From Rhodococcus sp. PAMC28707 (lineage in GTDB: Bacteria; Actinomycetota; Actinomycetes; Mycobacteriales; Mycobacteriaceae), in NCBI RefSeq assembly GCF_004795915.1, contig NZ_CP039253.1:3100001-3164000 (forward strand): 64,000 nt of DNA, given 5' to 3'. This document shows, one piece after another, positions 1 to 8,449 of this stretch. How positions within the stretch are numbered: position 1 is the stretch's first letter; the number at the start of each line of letters is the position of its first letter. Below the pieces are notes generated by a model. It did not search any database, was not told the origin of the DNA, and was given only the letters and a program-made list of their open reading frames with translations. The translations under genes were made by a program, and so were the position numbers.

Positions 1-1176
1 GATTCCGTTGTCCTCGTCGCGAAGCCATTTGTCGAACCAGGCGCGCTCGAGCACATCGAGTCGTGGTGGAAACCCGGGTTCGCCGAATCCGATACCCGGG
101 TTCCCGTGGTACCCGTCGCCGACGAGAAGTTGTTTGTCTCCGCGCGGTAGTGACAGCCGGTTGTAGATATCGGGCGCCGATCCGCCGAAGATGTCGTGCC
201 AGCAGCCGTAAAGGAATGTCGGGGCGGTGATCTCCTCGATAGTCGCGTTGATCGTGTCGTAGTAGTCGACGTCGTAGATTCGCGGATCACCGCCAGTGAC
301 GAAACCCCTGGCCAGGTCGAGGAGATCGGTTGCGGGCGAGCGCATTCGGTCCCGTAGCCATTCCGTGAACTCGAGATCGCCGAGGGACGGTGCCCACTTG
401 AGCGCATTGACTGCGGTGAGCCACAACGGAATGAACAGCGATGGAGCACCACCGGTCGCGAAGATTTCCCGAACTATGTCCACCGAGCCTTCCACTGCGA
501 AAACTGCCTCGAGTCCGGCGGGTCGTTTCGAAGCAGACTGGAGCGCGTTGATCGCGGAGTACGAAATTCCTGCCATGCCGATTCGACCGTTGCACCACCC
601 CTGGTTCCTTGCCCATTCGATGATCTCGAGCGAATCGAGTTGCTCACGGGTGCCGAGAACATCCCATGTTCCCGTCGATGACCCGGTTCCGCGAACGTCG
701 ACGATGATCTGCACGTATCCACTGCGCACCAGATGGCGATTGACCGACATCAGGTCGGCGGCTCCACCTGCGACGACCCTGGTTATCTCGGTGATGCCGT
801 CGAATGGGCTGCCCAAGAGGTCGAATGATGCAGAGAACTTTCTGATCAGGGGACCGATCACCGGAGTGTCGAGGACCGAGTCGATCCCCTTGACGAGCAG
901 TTTGTTGTAGGGCGTGATGTTGAGGACGGTAGGAAATTCGGCCTGCACAGCACGTCCCGATGCATCGGCAGGGCGAAAGACGTAGGCGCGCAGCACAGCG
1001 CCGTCGCTCATCGGGATTCGTACGTTCTTCGAGATGGCGATCTTCGGGTGGAGAGGGTGCTCGTCGATCAGTGCACGCCACCGCTGAGCTGCGGTACCCC
1101 CGCTGGGGTCGCGCTCGCTTCCCGACCCGGGAGCGCGGCCGGGGCGAAGCAATGGACGTAGTTGTGCTGCCGTCAT
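1..1176 (-). CDS. CocE/NonD-type alpha/beta-hydrolase (X-Pro dipeptidyl-peptidase S15 fold), 3' end off the left edge
   Basis: Reading the minus strand gives an open frame from an ATG at 1176 to the window edge, so the C-terminus is missing. From about residue 51 it follows the S15/CocE pattern. There is an N-terminal strand region, then IIVDVRGTGSSTGTWD near residues 157-172, then the nucleophile elbow GISYSA with the catalytic serine near residue 205. WHDIFGG later marks the region of the acid residue. Family members hydrolyse esters or amides such as acyl-prolyl peptides and cocaine-type esters; the substrate cannot be told here. The first 40 or so residues are Arg/Gly/Ser-rich, come from very GC-rich DNA and look unlike the family, so translation may start later. 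No strong Shine-Dalgarno precedes the ATG. It is divergent from rplJ. Confidence 0.8.
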   Translation of the reverse strand, partial: MTAAQLRPLLRPGRAPGSGSERDPSGGTAAQRWRALIDEHPLHPKIAISKNVRIPMSDGAVLRAYVFRPADASGRAVQAEFPTVLNITPYNKLLVKGIDSVLDTPVIGPLIRKFSASFDLLGSPFDGITEITRVVAGGAADLMSVNRHLVRSGYVQIIVDVRGTGSSTGTWDVLGTREQLDSLEIIEWARNQGWCNGRIGMAGISYSAINALQSASKRPAGLEAVFAVEGSVDIVREIFATGGAPSLFIPLWLTAVNALKWAPSLGDLEFTEWLRDRMRSPATDLLDLARGFVTGGDPRIYDVDYYDTINATIEEITAPTFLYGCWHDIFGGSAPDIYNRLSLPRGDKQLLVGDGYHGNPGIGFGEPGFPPRLDVLERAWFDKWLRDEDNGI

Positions 1177-1675
1177 GTATCTGATTGAACAGTCATCGAC
1201 GCCGTTTGTCTTTCAACAGGGCAATATTGTCCCAACTGACAGTGTGTTCGGCGACTACTTGGTGTGTGGTCACAGGGCGCCGACCGTGCTCTGCGTGCAC
1301 TTCTGTTCGAAACCAGGACTGCCGGTCACCGCTCGTTTTGGAGTTGGCGCCCCGGCTGAGGTAACCTGGGCGACGGTTCTGATCACGGTGACTTTCGAGT
1401 GACCGCGGGATGATCCGCCCAAATCAAGTTCTACCCAAGACCGTTGGTCACCGCCTTTCTCGAGGGCTTGTTCTGATTTCAGGACGTCCTGAGAGGTATG
1501 CGGTTGAAGGTCCGAGCATGTTCGGACGACCCACGCAGGAGAACGAGGTCAGGGACCTGCTGTACGGCCTCCGAGCCGTACGTATGTCTACGCCCCGTGT
1601 GCTTCTTGCGCCGGGGCGTTCGTCGTTTTCCGGCCCTCTCGCGATCGACAAAACCTCAACGAGAGGAGGCGAAGT
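1177..1675 (+). promoter_or_regulatory. rplJ-rplL leader region (probable L10 autoregulatory leader)
   Basis: This 499-bp stretch holds no convincing gene. It separates the divergent hydrolase from rplJ. The section from about 1430 to 1660 contains the motif CCAAGACCGTTGGTCACCG at 1436-1454, which resembles what I recall of actinobacterial L10 leaders. A strong hairpin follows at 1590-1619. By analogy with the L10-L12 leader mechanism, excess L10 complex would bind this RNA and lower its own expression. The upstream part, 1177-1430, must carry the promoter, but I cannot assign a start site with confidence. A covariance-model search would settle the leader. Confidence 0.5.
1590..1626 (+). terminator. 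Terminator-like attenuator hairpin before rplJ
   Basis: ACGCCCCG (1590-1597) pairs perfectly with CGGGGCGT (1612-1619) across a 14-nt loop, and TCGTCGTTTTCC follows. The hairpin lies about 57 bp before the rplJ start, inside the leader, so premature termination or RNA processing is plausible. The U-tract is interrupted, so full termination is not certain. Confidence 0.5.
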
Positions 1676-2257
1676 ATGGCAAAGCCCGAAAAGATCTCAG
1701 CAGTATCGGAGATCACCGAACAGTTCAAGGGATCGACGGCTGCTGTCGTCACGGAATACCGCGGTTTGTCGGTTTCCGGTCTGACGCAGCTCCGACGTGC
1801 ACTTGGCGATGGTGCCACGTACTCCGTCGCCAAGAACACCCTGGTCAAGCGTGCAGCTGCCGAGGCCGGTATCACCGGGCTCGACCAATTGTTCGTCGGA
1901 CCGACCGCCATTGCATTCATCAAGGGCGAGCCGGTCGACGCTGCGAAGGCCATCAAGGCCTTCGCTAAGGACAACAAGGCCTTGGTCATCAAGGGCGGCT
2001 ACATGGACGGCGCAACGCTGTCCGTGGACGAGATCAACAAGATCGCCGACCTCGAGTCGCGCGAAATCCTGTTGGCAAAGCTCGCAGGTGCCATGAAGGG
2101 CAACTTGTCGAAGGCTGCAGGCCTGTTCAACGCTCCCGCATCGCAGTTCGCCCGCTTGGCGTTCGCATTGCAGGAGAAGAAGGCAGCAGGAGAACCCGCA
2201 GCTGCCGAGGCTCCTGTAGAAGCAGAAGCCCCGGCGGAAGCTCCCGCCGAAAGCTGA
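1676..2257 (+). CDS. rplJ: 50S ribosomal protein L10
   Basis: The 193-residue product begins [17 protein letters not shown] and matches L10, which anchors L7/L12 dimers to the GTPase centre of the large subunit. The sequence [20 protein letters not shown] is the conserved N-terminal RNA-binding region. The C-terminus ends in an Ala/Glu/Pro-rich tail ([21 protein letters not shown]), longer than in many bacteria and typical of actinobacteria. A strong Shine-Dalgarno, GAGAGGAGG, lies 5-7 nt before the ATG. It is the first gene of the rplJ-rplL unit and is probably under L10 leader control. Confidence 0.97.
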   Translation: MAKPEKISAVSEITEQFKGSTAAVVTEYRGLSVSGLTQLRRALGDGATYSVAKNTLVKRAAAEAGITGLDQLFVGPTAIAFIKGEPVDAAKAIKAFAKDNKALVIKGGYMDGATLSVDEINKIADLESREILLAKLAGAMKGNLSKAAGLFNAPASQFARLAFALQEKKAAGEPAAAEAPVEAEAPAEAPAES

Positions 2258-2341
2258 TCCGCGCACCAGCGAACAGCTCAACCCGAAACACTTTCGTCGC
2301 GGATCAGCGACTGGAGTACTTATCAGGAAGGACCCGCCACC

Positions 2342-2728
2342 ATGGCGAAGCTCAGCACCGAAGAATTGCTCGGCCAGTTCAAGGAGCTCACCCTCCTCGA
2401 GCTCAGTGAGTTCGTAAAGGCATTCGAGGAGACCTTCGAGGTCACCGCAGCCGCTCCCGTCGCAGTTGCCGCTGCAGGCGCAGCCGGCGCTCCGGCCGAG
2501 GCTGCAGAAGAGCAGGACGAGTTCGACGTCGTGCTCGAGTCGGCTGGCGACAAGAAGATCCAGGTCATCAAGGTCGTCCGCGAGGTCGTTTCCGGCCTCG
2601 GCCTGAAGGAAGCCAAGGATCTCGTCGAGAGCGCTCCGAAGGCCATCCTGGAGAAGGTCGCCAAGGATGCTGCCGAGGCAGCCAAGGAGAAGCTCGAAGC
2701 AGCAGGCGCGAAGATCTCCATCAAGTAA
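2342..2728 (+). CDS. rplL: 50S ribosomal protein L7/L12
   Basis: The 128-residue acidic product starts [21 protein letters not shown], the dimerisation domain. An Ala-rich hinge at about residues 38-57 follows. The C-terminal domain contains [21 protein letters not shown], which contacts elongation factors. The start has the Shine-Dalgarno AGGAAGGA. It lies 84 bp after rplJ and is followed by a strong intrinsic terminator, so most transcripts should end before the mce operon. Confidence 0.97.
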   Translation: MAKLSTEELLGQFKELTLLELSEFVKAFEETFEVTAAAPVAVAAAGAAGAPAEAAEEQDEFDVVLESAGDKKIQVIKVVREVVSGLGLKEAKDLVESAPKAILEKVAKDAAEAAKEKLEAAGAKISIK

Positions 2729-2770
2729 TTCTTTGATGGGCCGCTTTGACGGTCTGTTCTGTTACTACGA

Positions 2771-2804
2771 AAGGGCCATCCCCACAACGGGGATGGCCCT
2801 TTTT
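2771..2804 (+). terminator. Intrinsic terminator of the rplJL operon
   Basis: A perfect 13-bp stem, AAGGGCCATCCCC (2771-2783) with GGGGATGGCCCTT (2789-2801), closes a 5-nt loop and runs into a T-tract. This is a textbook Rho-independent terminator. Confidence 0.93.
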
Positions 2805-3127
2805 GTGCTCTCTGAAATGAATTCTGTCGGAGCGTGCCTTCTGCTTTATGCGCCGAATGGTGACCGGATGATCTTTTCGACCCGCCGAAAACAGTGTTCG
2901 ACGACATACCGGCGCTCGTTTGCAGCGCCGACACTCGGAGCTGAGCGGAAATTCGGCGAGTTGCCCGCGCGCCGCCCTGTGATAGGTCACACTGACTGCA
3001 GGATCCGGGCCCGGATCCGAGGATGTTGTTACTCGGCAGTAGGCTCCATTGTCGGTGCGGACACTTGCATGCGATAGAGTGACGCAACCCACATGAGGGT
3101 CGATGTCAATGAACTGTGGAGGTCAGC
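2805..3127 (+). promoter_or_regulatory. mce operon upstream region with perfect palindrome and candidate promoter
   Basis: No gene is seen here. A perfect 18-bp palindrome, GGATCCGGGCCCGGATCC, occupies 3001-3018 and is a candidate operator. About 30 bp further on, TTGTCG (3049-3054) and GATAGA (3073-3078) are 18 bp apart and resemble a sigma-A promoter pointing at mceG. The mceG start is fixed by GGAGG at 3118-3122. The palindrome could also be a chance GC-rich symmetry. Confidence 0.4.
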
Positions 3128-4366
3128 GTGGGAGTCGAGGTTTCGGTCGAGGGATTGACCAAGTCTTTCGGTGTACAGAAGATTTGGCAGGACGTCTCTT
3201 TGACGTTGCCGTCGGGTGAAGTCAGTGCGCTGTTGGGGCCGTCGGGTACGGGTAAGTCGGTGTTCTTGAAGTCGTTGATCGGTTTGCTCCGTCCTGAGCA
3301 CGGCAAGATCTTCATCGATGGGACAGATATTTTGCAGTGCTCCTCGAGGGAGCTCTACGAGATCCGCAAGTTGTTCGGAGTGCTGTTCCAGGACGGCGCA
3401 TTGTTCGGATCGATGAATCTCTACGACAATGTCGCGTTTCCGCTTCGTGAGCACACGAAGAAGTCCGAATCGGACGTCCGCAAGATCGTGATGGAGAAGC
3501 TGGAGCTGACGGGTCTGATCGGCGCGGAGGAAAAGCTTCCCGGTGAAATTTCCGGTGGTATGCGCAAGCGCGCCGGCCTGGCTCGTGCCCTGGTACTCGA
3601 CCCGGAAATCATCCTCGTCGACGAGCCGGACTCCGGTTTGGACCCAGTGCGCACGACCTACATCTCGCAGACCTTGATCGATATCAACGCCGAGATCGAT
3701 GCCACCATTCTGATCGTCTCGCACAACATCAACCTGGCGCGGACGGTCCCGGACAATATTGGGATGCTCTTCCGTCGTCAGCTGGTGATGTTCGGTCCCC
3801 GCGAGGTGCTGTTGACCTCCGACGAGCCGGTGGTGAAGCAGTTCTTGAACGGCACGATGATCGGACCGATCGGAATGTCGGAGGAGAAGGACGAAGCGCA
3901 GATGGCGCAGGAGCAGGCGATGGTCGATGCCGGTCACCACGCCGGCGGTGTCGAGGACGTCGAAGGCATTGTCCCGCAGATGAAGGCCACCCCAGGTACA
4001 CCGGTGCGCAAGGCGGTGGGGCGTCGTCAGGAACGCGTACGCCAGATCATGCATACGCTCCCGCACAGCGCACAGGTCGCCATTCAGGAAAGCCTCGACA
4101 CCACCGACCCAGGTGATCACACTCCGGCCTACAGTGGCGCGGGCTCGTACGAAGATGGCAATTACGCCGAAGCAGGGCAGGGTCAGGGCCAGGGCAATGC
4201 TGCTTACGGCAACGCTTCGTATGACAACGCTGCTTACGGCAACGCTGCTTATGACAACTCCGGTTACAGCAACCCGGGTCAGGACAGCGCCGGGTACGAC
4301 AACTCTGGTTACGAGGCGGGCCACCACGATCCGGGCCACAGCCCATCGCAGGGGCGGGGACAGTAA
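3128..4366 (+). CDS. mceG: MceG/Mkl ABC transporter ATPase with Tyr/Asn/Gly-rich tail
   Basis: This 412-residue protein is the ATPase that powers Mce lipid importers. It has Walker A GPSGTGKS, the signature ISGGMRKRAGLARAL and Walker B IILVDEPDSGLDP. I chose the GTG at 3128 because GGAGG lies 5 nt upstream; a further GTG at 3116 in the same frame has no such site. The NBD ends near residue 245 and is followed by an Mkl-type extension. The last 80 or so residues are low complexity, with repeats such as GNAAYGNASYDNAAYGNAAY rich in Tyr, Asn and Gly. The M. tuberculosis orthologue Rv0655 also lies between rplL and rpoB, but there without an adjoining mce operon. YrbEA starts 6 bp downstream. Confidence 0.93.
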   Translation: MGVEVSVEGLTKSFGVQKIWQDVSLTLPSGEVSALLGPSGTGKSVFLKSLIGLLRPEHGKIFIDGTDILQCSSRELYEIRKLFGVLFQDGALFGSMNLYDNVAFPLREHTKKSESDVRKIVMEKLELTGLIGAEEKLPGEISGGMRKRAGLARALVLDPEIILVDEPDSGLDPVRTTYISQTLIDINAEIDATILIVSHNINLARTVPDNIGMLFRRQLVMFGPREVLLTSDEPVVKQFLNGTMIGPIGMSEEKDEAQMAQEQAMVDAGHHAGGVEDVEGIVPQMKATPGTPVRKAVGRRQERVRQIMHTLPHSAQVAIQESLDTTDPGDHTPAYSGAGSYEDGNYAEAGQGQGQGNAAYGNASYDNAAYGNAAYDNSGYSNPGQDSAGYDNSGYEAGHHDPGHSPSQGRGQ

Positions 4367-4371
4367 GAGCT

Positions 4372-5166
4372 ATGGGCAGTTCCAAAAAGTCCGTTTTCGC
4401 TCCGGCGGAAGCCGCAATTGCGCAAGCCGGAAACATTGTCGAACTGCTCGTAGACGTCGCACGGAACACATTCAGAAGGCCATTTCAGTTCCGCGAGTTC
4501 ATCGAGCAGGCCTGGTTCATTGCCAGCGTCACGATTTTGCCGACGGCTCTGGTTGCCATTCCATTCGGTGCTGTCGTCTCACTTCAGACCGGGTCGCTGA
4601 TCAAGCAGCTCGGTGCAGAGTCCTTCACCGGCGCCGCAAGTGTTCTCGCAGTCATTCAGCAGGGAAGTCCGATTGTCACGGCACTTCTCATTGCCGGCGC
4701 CGCCGGTTCTGCAGTGACCGCTGACCTCGGTTCGCGGACGATCCGCGAAGAGATCGACGCAATGCGTGTGTTGGGTATCGATCCGGTGCACCGACTGGTG
4801 GTCCCTCGGGTCCTCGCGATGATTCTTATCGCGTTGCTGCTCAACGGCCTCGTGTCGGTCGTCGGAATTACCGGCGGCTACTTCTTCAATGTCGTTCTAC
4901 AAGGTGGTACCCCGGGCGCCTATCTTTCGTCTTTCTCGGCGCTCGCTCAGCTTCCGGATCTCTACGTTGCAGAATTGAAGGCGGCCATCTTCGGCCTCAT
5001 CGCCGGAATCATCGCCTCCTACAAGGGCCTCAACCCGAACCCGGGTCCGAAGGGCGTGGGTGAAGCAGTGAATCAGACGGTGGTCATCACCTTCCTGTTG
5101 TTGTTCTTCGCCAACCTCATTCTGACCCTGGTGTACCTCCAGGTTGTTCCGGCGAAGGGAAGCTGA
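4372..5166 (+). CDS. yrbEA: YrbEA/MlaE-family permease of the Mce transporter
   Basis: The 264-residue protein is a MlaE/YrbE-type integral membrane permease (PF02405 family). It carries the conserved cytoplasmic segment LGSRTIREEIDAMRVLGIDP near residues 121-140, which couples to the ATPase. Five to six hydrophobic stretches are visible, including LVAIPFGAVVSL and the C-terminal VVITFLLLFFANLILTLVYL. It starts 6 bp after mceG and would pair with YrbEB as the two permease halves of the importer. The Shine-Dalgarno is weak, which suggests translational coupling to mceG. Confidence 0.94.
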   Translation: MGSSKKSVFAPAEAAIAQAGNIVELLVDVARNTFRRPFQFREFIEQAWFIASVTILPTALVAIPFGAVVSLQTGSLIKQLGAESFTGAASVLAVIQQGSPIVTALLIAGAAGSAVTADLGSRTIREEIDAMRVLGIDPVHRLVVPRVLAMILIALLLNGLVSVVGITGGYFFNVVLQGGTPGAYLSSFSALAQLPDLYVAELKAAIFGLIAGIIASYKGLNPNPGPKGVGEAVNQTVVITFLLLFFANLILTLVYLQVVPAKGS

Positions 5167-5172
5167 CGCGCA

Positions 5173-6033
5173 ATGACCATCTCGAAAGGTCGGGGCGACC
5201 GTACCCTGATGCGCGTGAAACGCGTTGCGAGTGCACCGCTGAACGTGCTCGACAAAGCCGGCGAGCAAATGTCGTTCTACGGCCGTGCGATCGGGTGGAT
5301 ACCCCGCACTCTGATTCATTACAAGAAGGAAGTTCTGCGTCTTCTTGCAGAGGTCACCTTCGGTAGCGGTGCGCTCGCCGTCATCGGCGGCACCATCGGT
5401 GTCATCGTGATGCTTTCCGGCGCAACAGGCGTCGTCGTCGGACTACAGGGCTATGCCGCACTGGAGCAGCTCGGCAGTTCGGTCCTCACCGGCTTTTTGT
5501 CCGCATACGTCAATACTCGCGAGATCGCCCCCATCGTCGCCGGTCTCGCGCTGTCCGCGACCGTAGGAGCCGGCTTCACAGCGCAGCTCGGGGCGATGCG
5601 CATCTCGGAGGAGATCGACGCGCTCGAGGTCATGGCAGTCCCCAGCGTTCCGTTCTTGGTGACGACCCGCATGATCGCCGGTTTCGTCGCCGTCATTCCG
5701 TTGTACATCGTAGGTCTGCTCGCGTCGTATATCGCTTCGCGGGGGATCAGCACGATCTTCAACGGCCAGTCCGGCGGATCGTACGACCATTACTTCAACC
5801 TCTTCCTACCGCCGGAAGACGTTCTGTATTCGTTCTTGAAGGTGTTGATCTTCGCCTTCGTATTGATCATGATCCATTGCTACTACGGATTCCATGCTTC
5901 GGGCGGTCCGGCGGGCGTGGGTGTCGCCGTGGGACGCGCTGTTCGAACTGCCATCGTGACGATTGCTGTTCTGGACTTCTTCCTCAGTCTCGCTATCTGG
6001 GGAACCACCACCACAGTGAGGGTTGCCGGATGA
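5173..6033 (+). CDS. yrbEB: YrbEB/MlaE-family permease of the Mce transporter
   Basis: The 286-residue protein is the second MlaE/YrbE-type permease. It has the coupling motif LGAMRISEEIDALEVMAVPS at about residues 138-157 and several membrane helices, including LAVIGGTIGVIVMLSGATGV. The start is an ATG 6 bp after the yrbEA stop. Its stop overlaps the mceA start as ATGA. Together with YrbEA it forms the membrane channel through which lipid delivered by MceA-F enters. Confidence 0.94.
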   Translation: MTISKGRGDRTLMRVKRVASAPLNVLDKAGEQMSFYGRAIGWIPRTLIHYKKEVLRLLAEVTFGSGALAVIGGTIGVIVMLSGATGVVVGLQGYAALEQLGSSVLTGFLSAYVNTREIAPIVAGLALSATVGAGFTAQLGAMRISEEIDALEVMAVPSVPFLVTTRMIAGFVAVIPLYIVGLLASYIASRGISTIFNGQSGGSYDHYFNLFLPPEDVLYSFLKVLIFAFVLIMIHCYYGFHASGGPAGVGVAVGRAVRTAIVTIAVLDFFLSLAIWGTTTTVRVAG

Positions 6034-7385
6034 TCGACTCGCCATCGCGATTGAGGCGACTTCTGCTCGGGCTTGCATTCTTCTTGATTCTCATCCTGTT
6101 CGTCGGGTGGTCGATCACCTCGTACAACAAGACGTTCAAGAAGGTTGTCAGTATCGATCTCGTGACTGATTCTGTCGGCAACGCCTTGCCTGCCAACGCA
6201 GACGTCAAGGTCCGCGGCCTCATCGTCGGTGAGGTGCGCTCGGCGTCTACCCAAGACGGAGTCGTCACTGCACATCTGGCGATCGATCCGGACAAGGCGG
6301 AGTTGATTCCGTCGAACACCACGGCTCGGCTTCTTCCGAAGACGTTGTTCGGTGAGCGGTACGTATCGCTGATAGTCCCGCCAGGTGATACGGCGTCGTC
6401 GATCACCAACGGCACTGTGTTGAAGCAGGACACCAGCGGCAATGCGATCGAGGTCGGTCAATTGCTCGACAATCTGCTGCCGTTGCTCGAAGCGATTCCG
6501 CCGCAGGACCTGGCGAGTACGCTCGGTGCGCTGGCGCAGGGGTTGAGCGGGCGCGGTGAGCAGCTCGGTTTCACGATCGATCGGTTGGACAATATCTTCA
6601 AAGGCTTGAACACCGAACTCCCGAACATCAAGCAGGGTCTGCGTGGTCTCGCTGACTTCTCCGAGACCTATTCCGATGCTGCTCCGCAGCTGATCGATGC
6701 TCTCGACAATCTCAGCGTCACCGGGAACACGTTGGTAGAACAGCGTCCTGCGGTGGATACGTTGATTTCGTCGTTGACGTCGACCAGTTCGAGTACTGCC
6801 GATTTCCTCCAGGCCAACTCGTCGAATCTGATCGCTATCGCTGCCGATTCGAGGGAGGCGCTGGGGTTGCTGGCAGAGTATTCACCGTCGTTCGGATGCA
6901 CATTTGCGCAGTTCGCCCCCATTGTGGCGCGCGCGCAGGAGGTCATCGGCGTCGGTGACGAGTATCGGGGCATCAACGTCTCGGCGTCCTTCGTCAATCC
7001 CAAGGGGCGGTACCTGCCCAATCAGGATGAACCGCGCCTGTTCGACGATCGCGGTCCGCGCTGCTACACCCCGGCGGACACTGCCGCGGGAGAGTTCTTC
7101 CCCCAGTACCCGGGTGGTTCCGCGAACGACGGTTCCTACCAGGTTCCATCGAGAAACCCAGGACCGCAAGATGTTCCAGAGCTACCGTCCCCGCAGTACT
7201 CGGCAGTGCCCAGGGCTGCGACCGGTGATGCCGCACCGGCAAGCTACGAGGGTTCCGATTTCGAGCGCGACACCCTGGCCGTGATCTACGGCCAGGCAGG
7301 GGGAGTGGCCCCGAACGAGATTCCCTCGTGGACGACGTCGTTGGGAGCACCGGCACTGAGGGGAGCGGAGGTGACCATCAAATGA
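6030..7385 (+). CDS. mceA: MceA substrate-binding protein
   Basis: This 451-residue protein has one N-terminal membrane helix (about residues 10-28), an MCE/MlaD domain (about 35-115) starting VVSIDLVTDSVGNALPANADV, and a helical region that would form part of the needle-like Mce tunnel. The C-terminus is Pro/Tyr-rich. The ATG at 6030 overlaps the yrbEB stop by 4 nt, which favours it over in-frame codons further upstream. Position, as the first of six MCE-domain genes, supports the MceA name. The imported lipid is unknown; fatty acids, mycolates and sterols are the known Mce substrates. Confidence 0.93.
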   Translation: MIDSPSRLRRLLLGLAFFLILILFVGWSITSYNKTFKKVVSIDLVTDSVGNALPANADVKVRGLIVGEVRSASTQDGVVTAHLAIDPDKAELIPSNTTARLLPKTLFGERYVSLIVPPGDTASSITNGTVLKQDTSGNAIEVGQLLDNLLPLLEAIPPQDLASTLGALAQGLSGRGEQLGFTIDRLDNIFKGLNTELPNIKQGLRGLADFSETYSDAAPQLIDALDNLSVTGNTLVEQRPAVDTLISSLTSTSSSTADFLQANSSNLIAIAADSREALGLLAEYSPSFGCTFAQFAPIVARAQEVIGVGDEYRGINVSASFVNPKGRYLPNQDEPRLFDDRGPRCYTPADTAAGEFFPQYPGGSANDGSYQVPSRNPGPQDVPELPSPQYSAVPRAATGDAAPASYEGSDFERDTLAVIYGQAGGVAPNEIPSWTTSLGAPALRGAEVTIK

Positions 7386-8449
7386 GGGGACTTCTTGCTC
7401 CACTCGTCAAGCTGATCGTGTTCGCAGTGGTGACTATCTTGGCCACCGCGACGCTCGCATTCTCGATTGCCAACATCAGTGGTGGTGGTGGCGAGACGTA
7501 CAGCGCTGTGTTCAGCGATGTGGCGTCGCTGAACAAGGGCGACGAGGTCCGCATCGCCGGTGTCCGCGTCGGTGACGTCAAAAACATCAAGATCGTCAAC
7601 GAGCGCGAGGCCGAAGTCGAGTTCTCGGTGTCGGGTCGAGACTGGCTGCCGGCCACCGTAACTGCGAATCTGCGGTACCGGAACCTGGTAGGCCAGCGCT
7701 ACATCGCCCTCGAGCAGGGTGCCGGTGAACAGGGCCGAAAGATCAACCCGGGCAAGACGATTCCGCTCGCGCAGACGAAACCCGCGGTGAATCTGACGAC
7801 GTTGTTCGACGGCTTCCGTCCACTGTTCACCACACTCAACGCCGACGACGTGAACAAGCTGTCGTACCAGATCATTCAGGTGTTCCAGGGTGAGTCGGGA
7901 ACGATCTCGGAGTTGGTACGCAGCACCGCGAGCCTCACGAACACCGTTGCAGACAAGGACCAGGTAATCGGCGCCGTGATCACCAATCTCAATACGGTGC
8001 TGCAAACGGTCAATCAGCATGACAAGGAACTCGATTCGTTGATTGTCAATACTCAGCAACTTGTGTCGGGACTTTCTGCCGATCGTGAGGTGGTCGGTTC
8101 GGCCGTCACCTCGCTCGCAGGCCTGACCGATGCGACGGCTGGTTTGCTCGAACCGACGCGTCCGGCAATTCAGGGCTCGATCGCTGCGCTGAACACGTTG
8201 GCGACGACGTTGAACAACCGAGAAGGTGACCTGACGAAGGTGATCCAGACGCTGCCGAAGAAGCTCGACAAATTGGTTCGTACCGCACAGCAGGGATCGT
8301 GGTTCACCTTCTATCTGTGTGGTCTCGACATCAAGGCCGGGCCGGGTTCGTCACCCAATCTGAATTTGCCTACAGGACTTCCGACTGTGAATCAGCCGCT
8401 GTACACGAACTCGGCTTCGCGTTGCAAAGCTGGGGGGATCCAAGAATGA
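7382..8449 (+). CDS. mceB: MceB substrate-binding protein
   Basis: The 355-residue product starts MRGLLAPLVKLIVFAVVTIL with an N-terminal membrane anchor. The MCE domain contains FSDVASLNKGDEVRIAGVRV. A long helical segment follows, then a C-terminal domain with the Cys-containing FTFYLCGLDI. The ATG overlaps the mceA stop as ATGA, so the start is well placed. It is the second of six Mce proteins expected to co-assemble. Confidence 0.93.
   Translation: MRGLLAPLVKLIVFAVVTILATATLAFSIANISGGGGETYSAVFSDVASLNKGDEVRIAGVRVGDVKNIKIVNEREAEVEFSVSGRDWLPATVTANLRYRNLVGQRYIALEQGAGEQGRKINPGKTIPLAQTKPAVNLTTLFDGFRPLFTTLNADDVNKLSYQIIQVFQGESGTISELVRSTASLTNTVADKDQVIGAVITNLNTVLQTVNQHDKELDSLIVNTQQLVSGLSADREVVGSAVTSLAGLTDATAGLLEPTRPAIQGSIAALNTLATTLNNREGDLTKVIQTLPKKLDKLVRTAQQGSWFTFYLCGLDIKAGPGSSPNLNLPTGLPTVNQPLYTNSASRCKAGGIQE

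Noticed and set aside
296-910. 204-residue plus-strand open frame opposite the CocE gene
   Set aside because: The minus strand carries a clear hydrolase with its catalytic serine motif through the same bases.
3029-4339. 436-residue open frame antisense to mceG
   Set aside because: Its Val/Ser repeats are simply the reverse of the low-complexity mceG tail.
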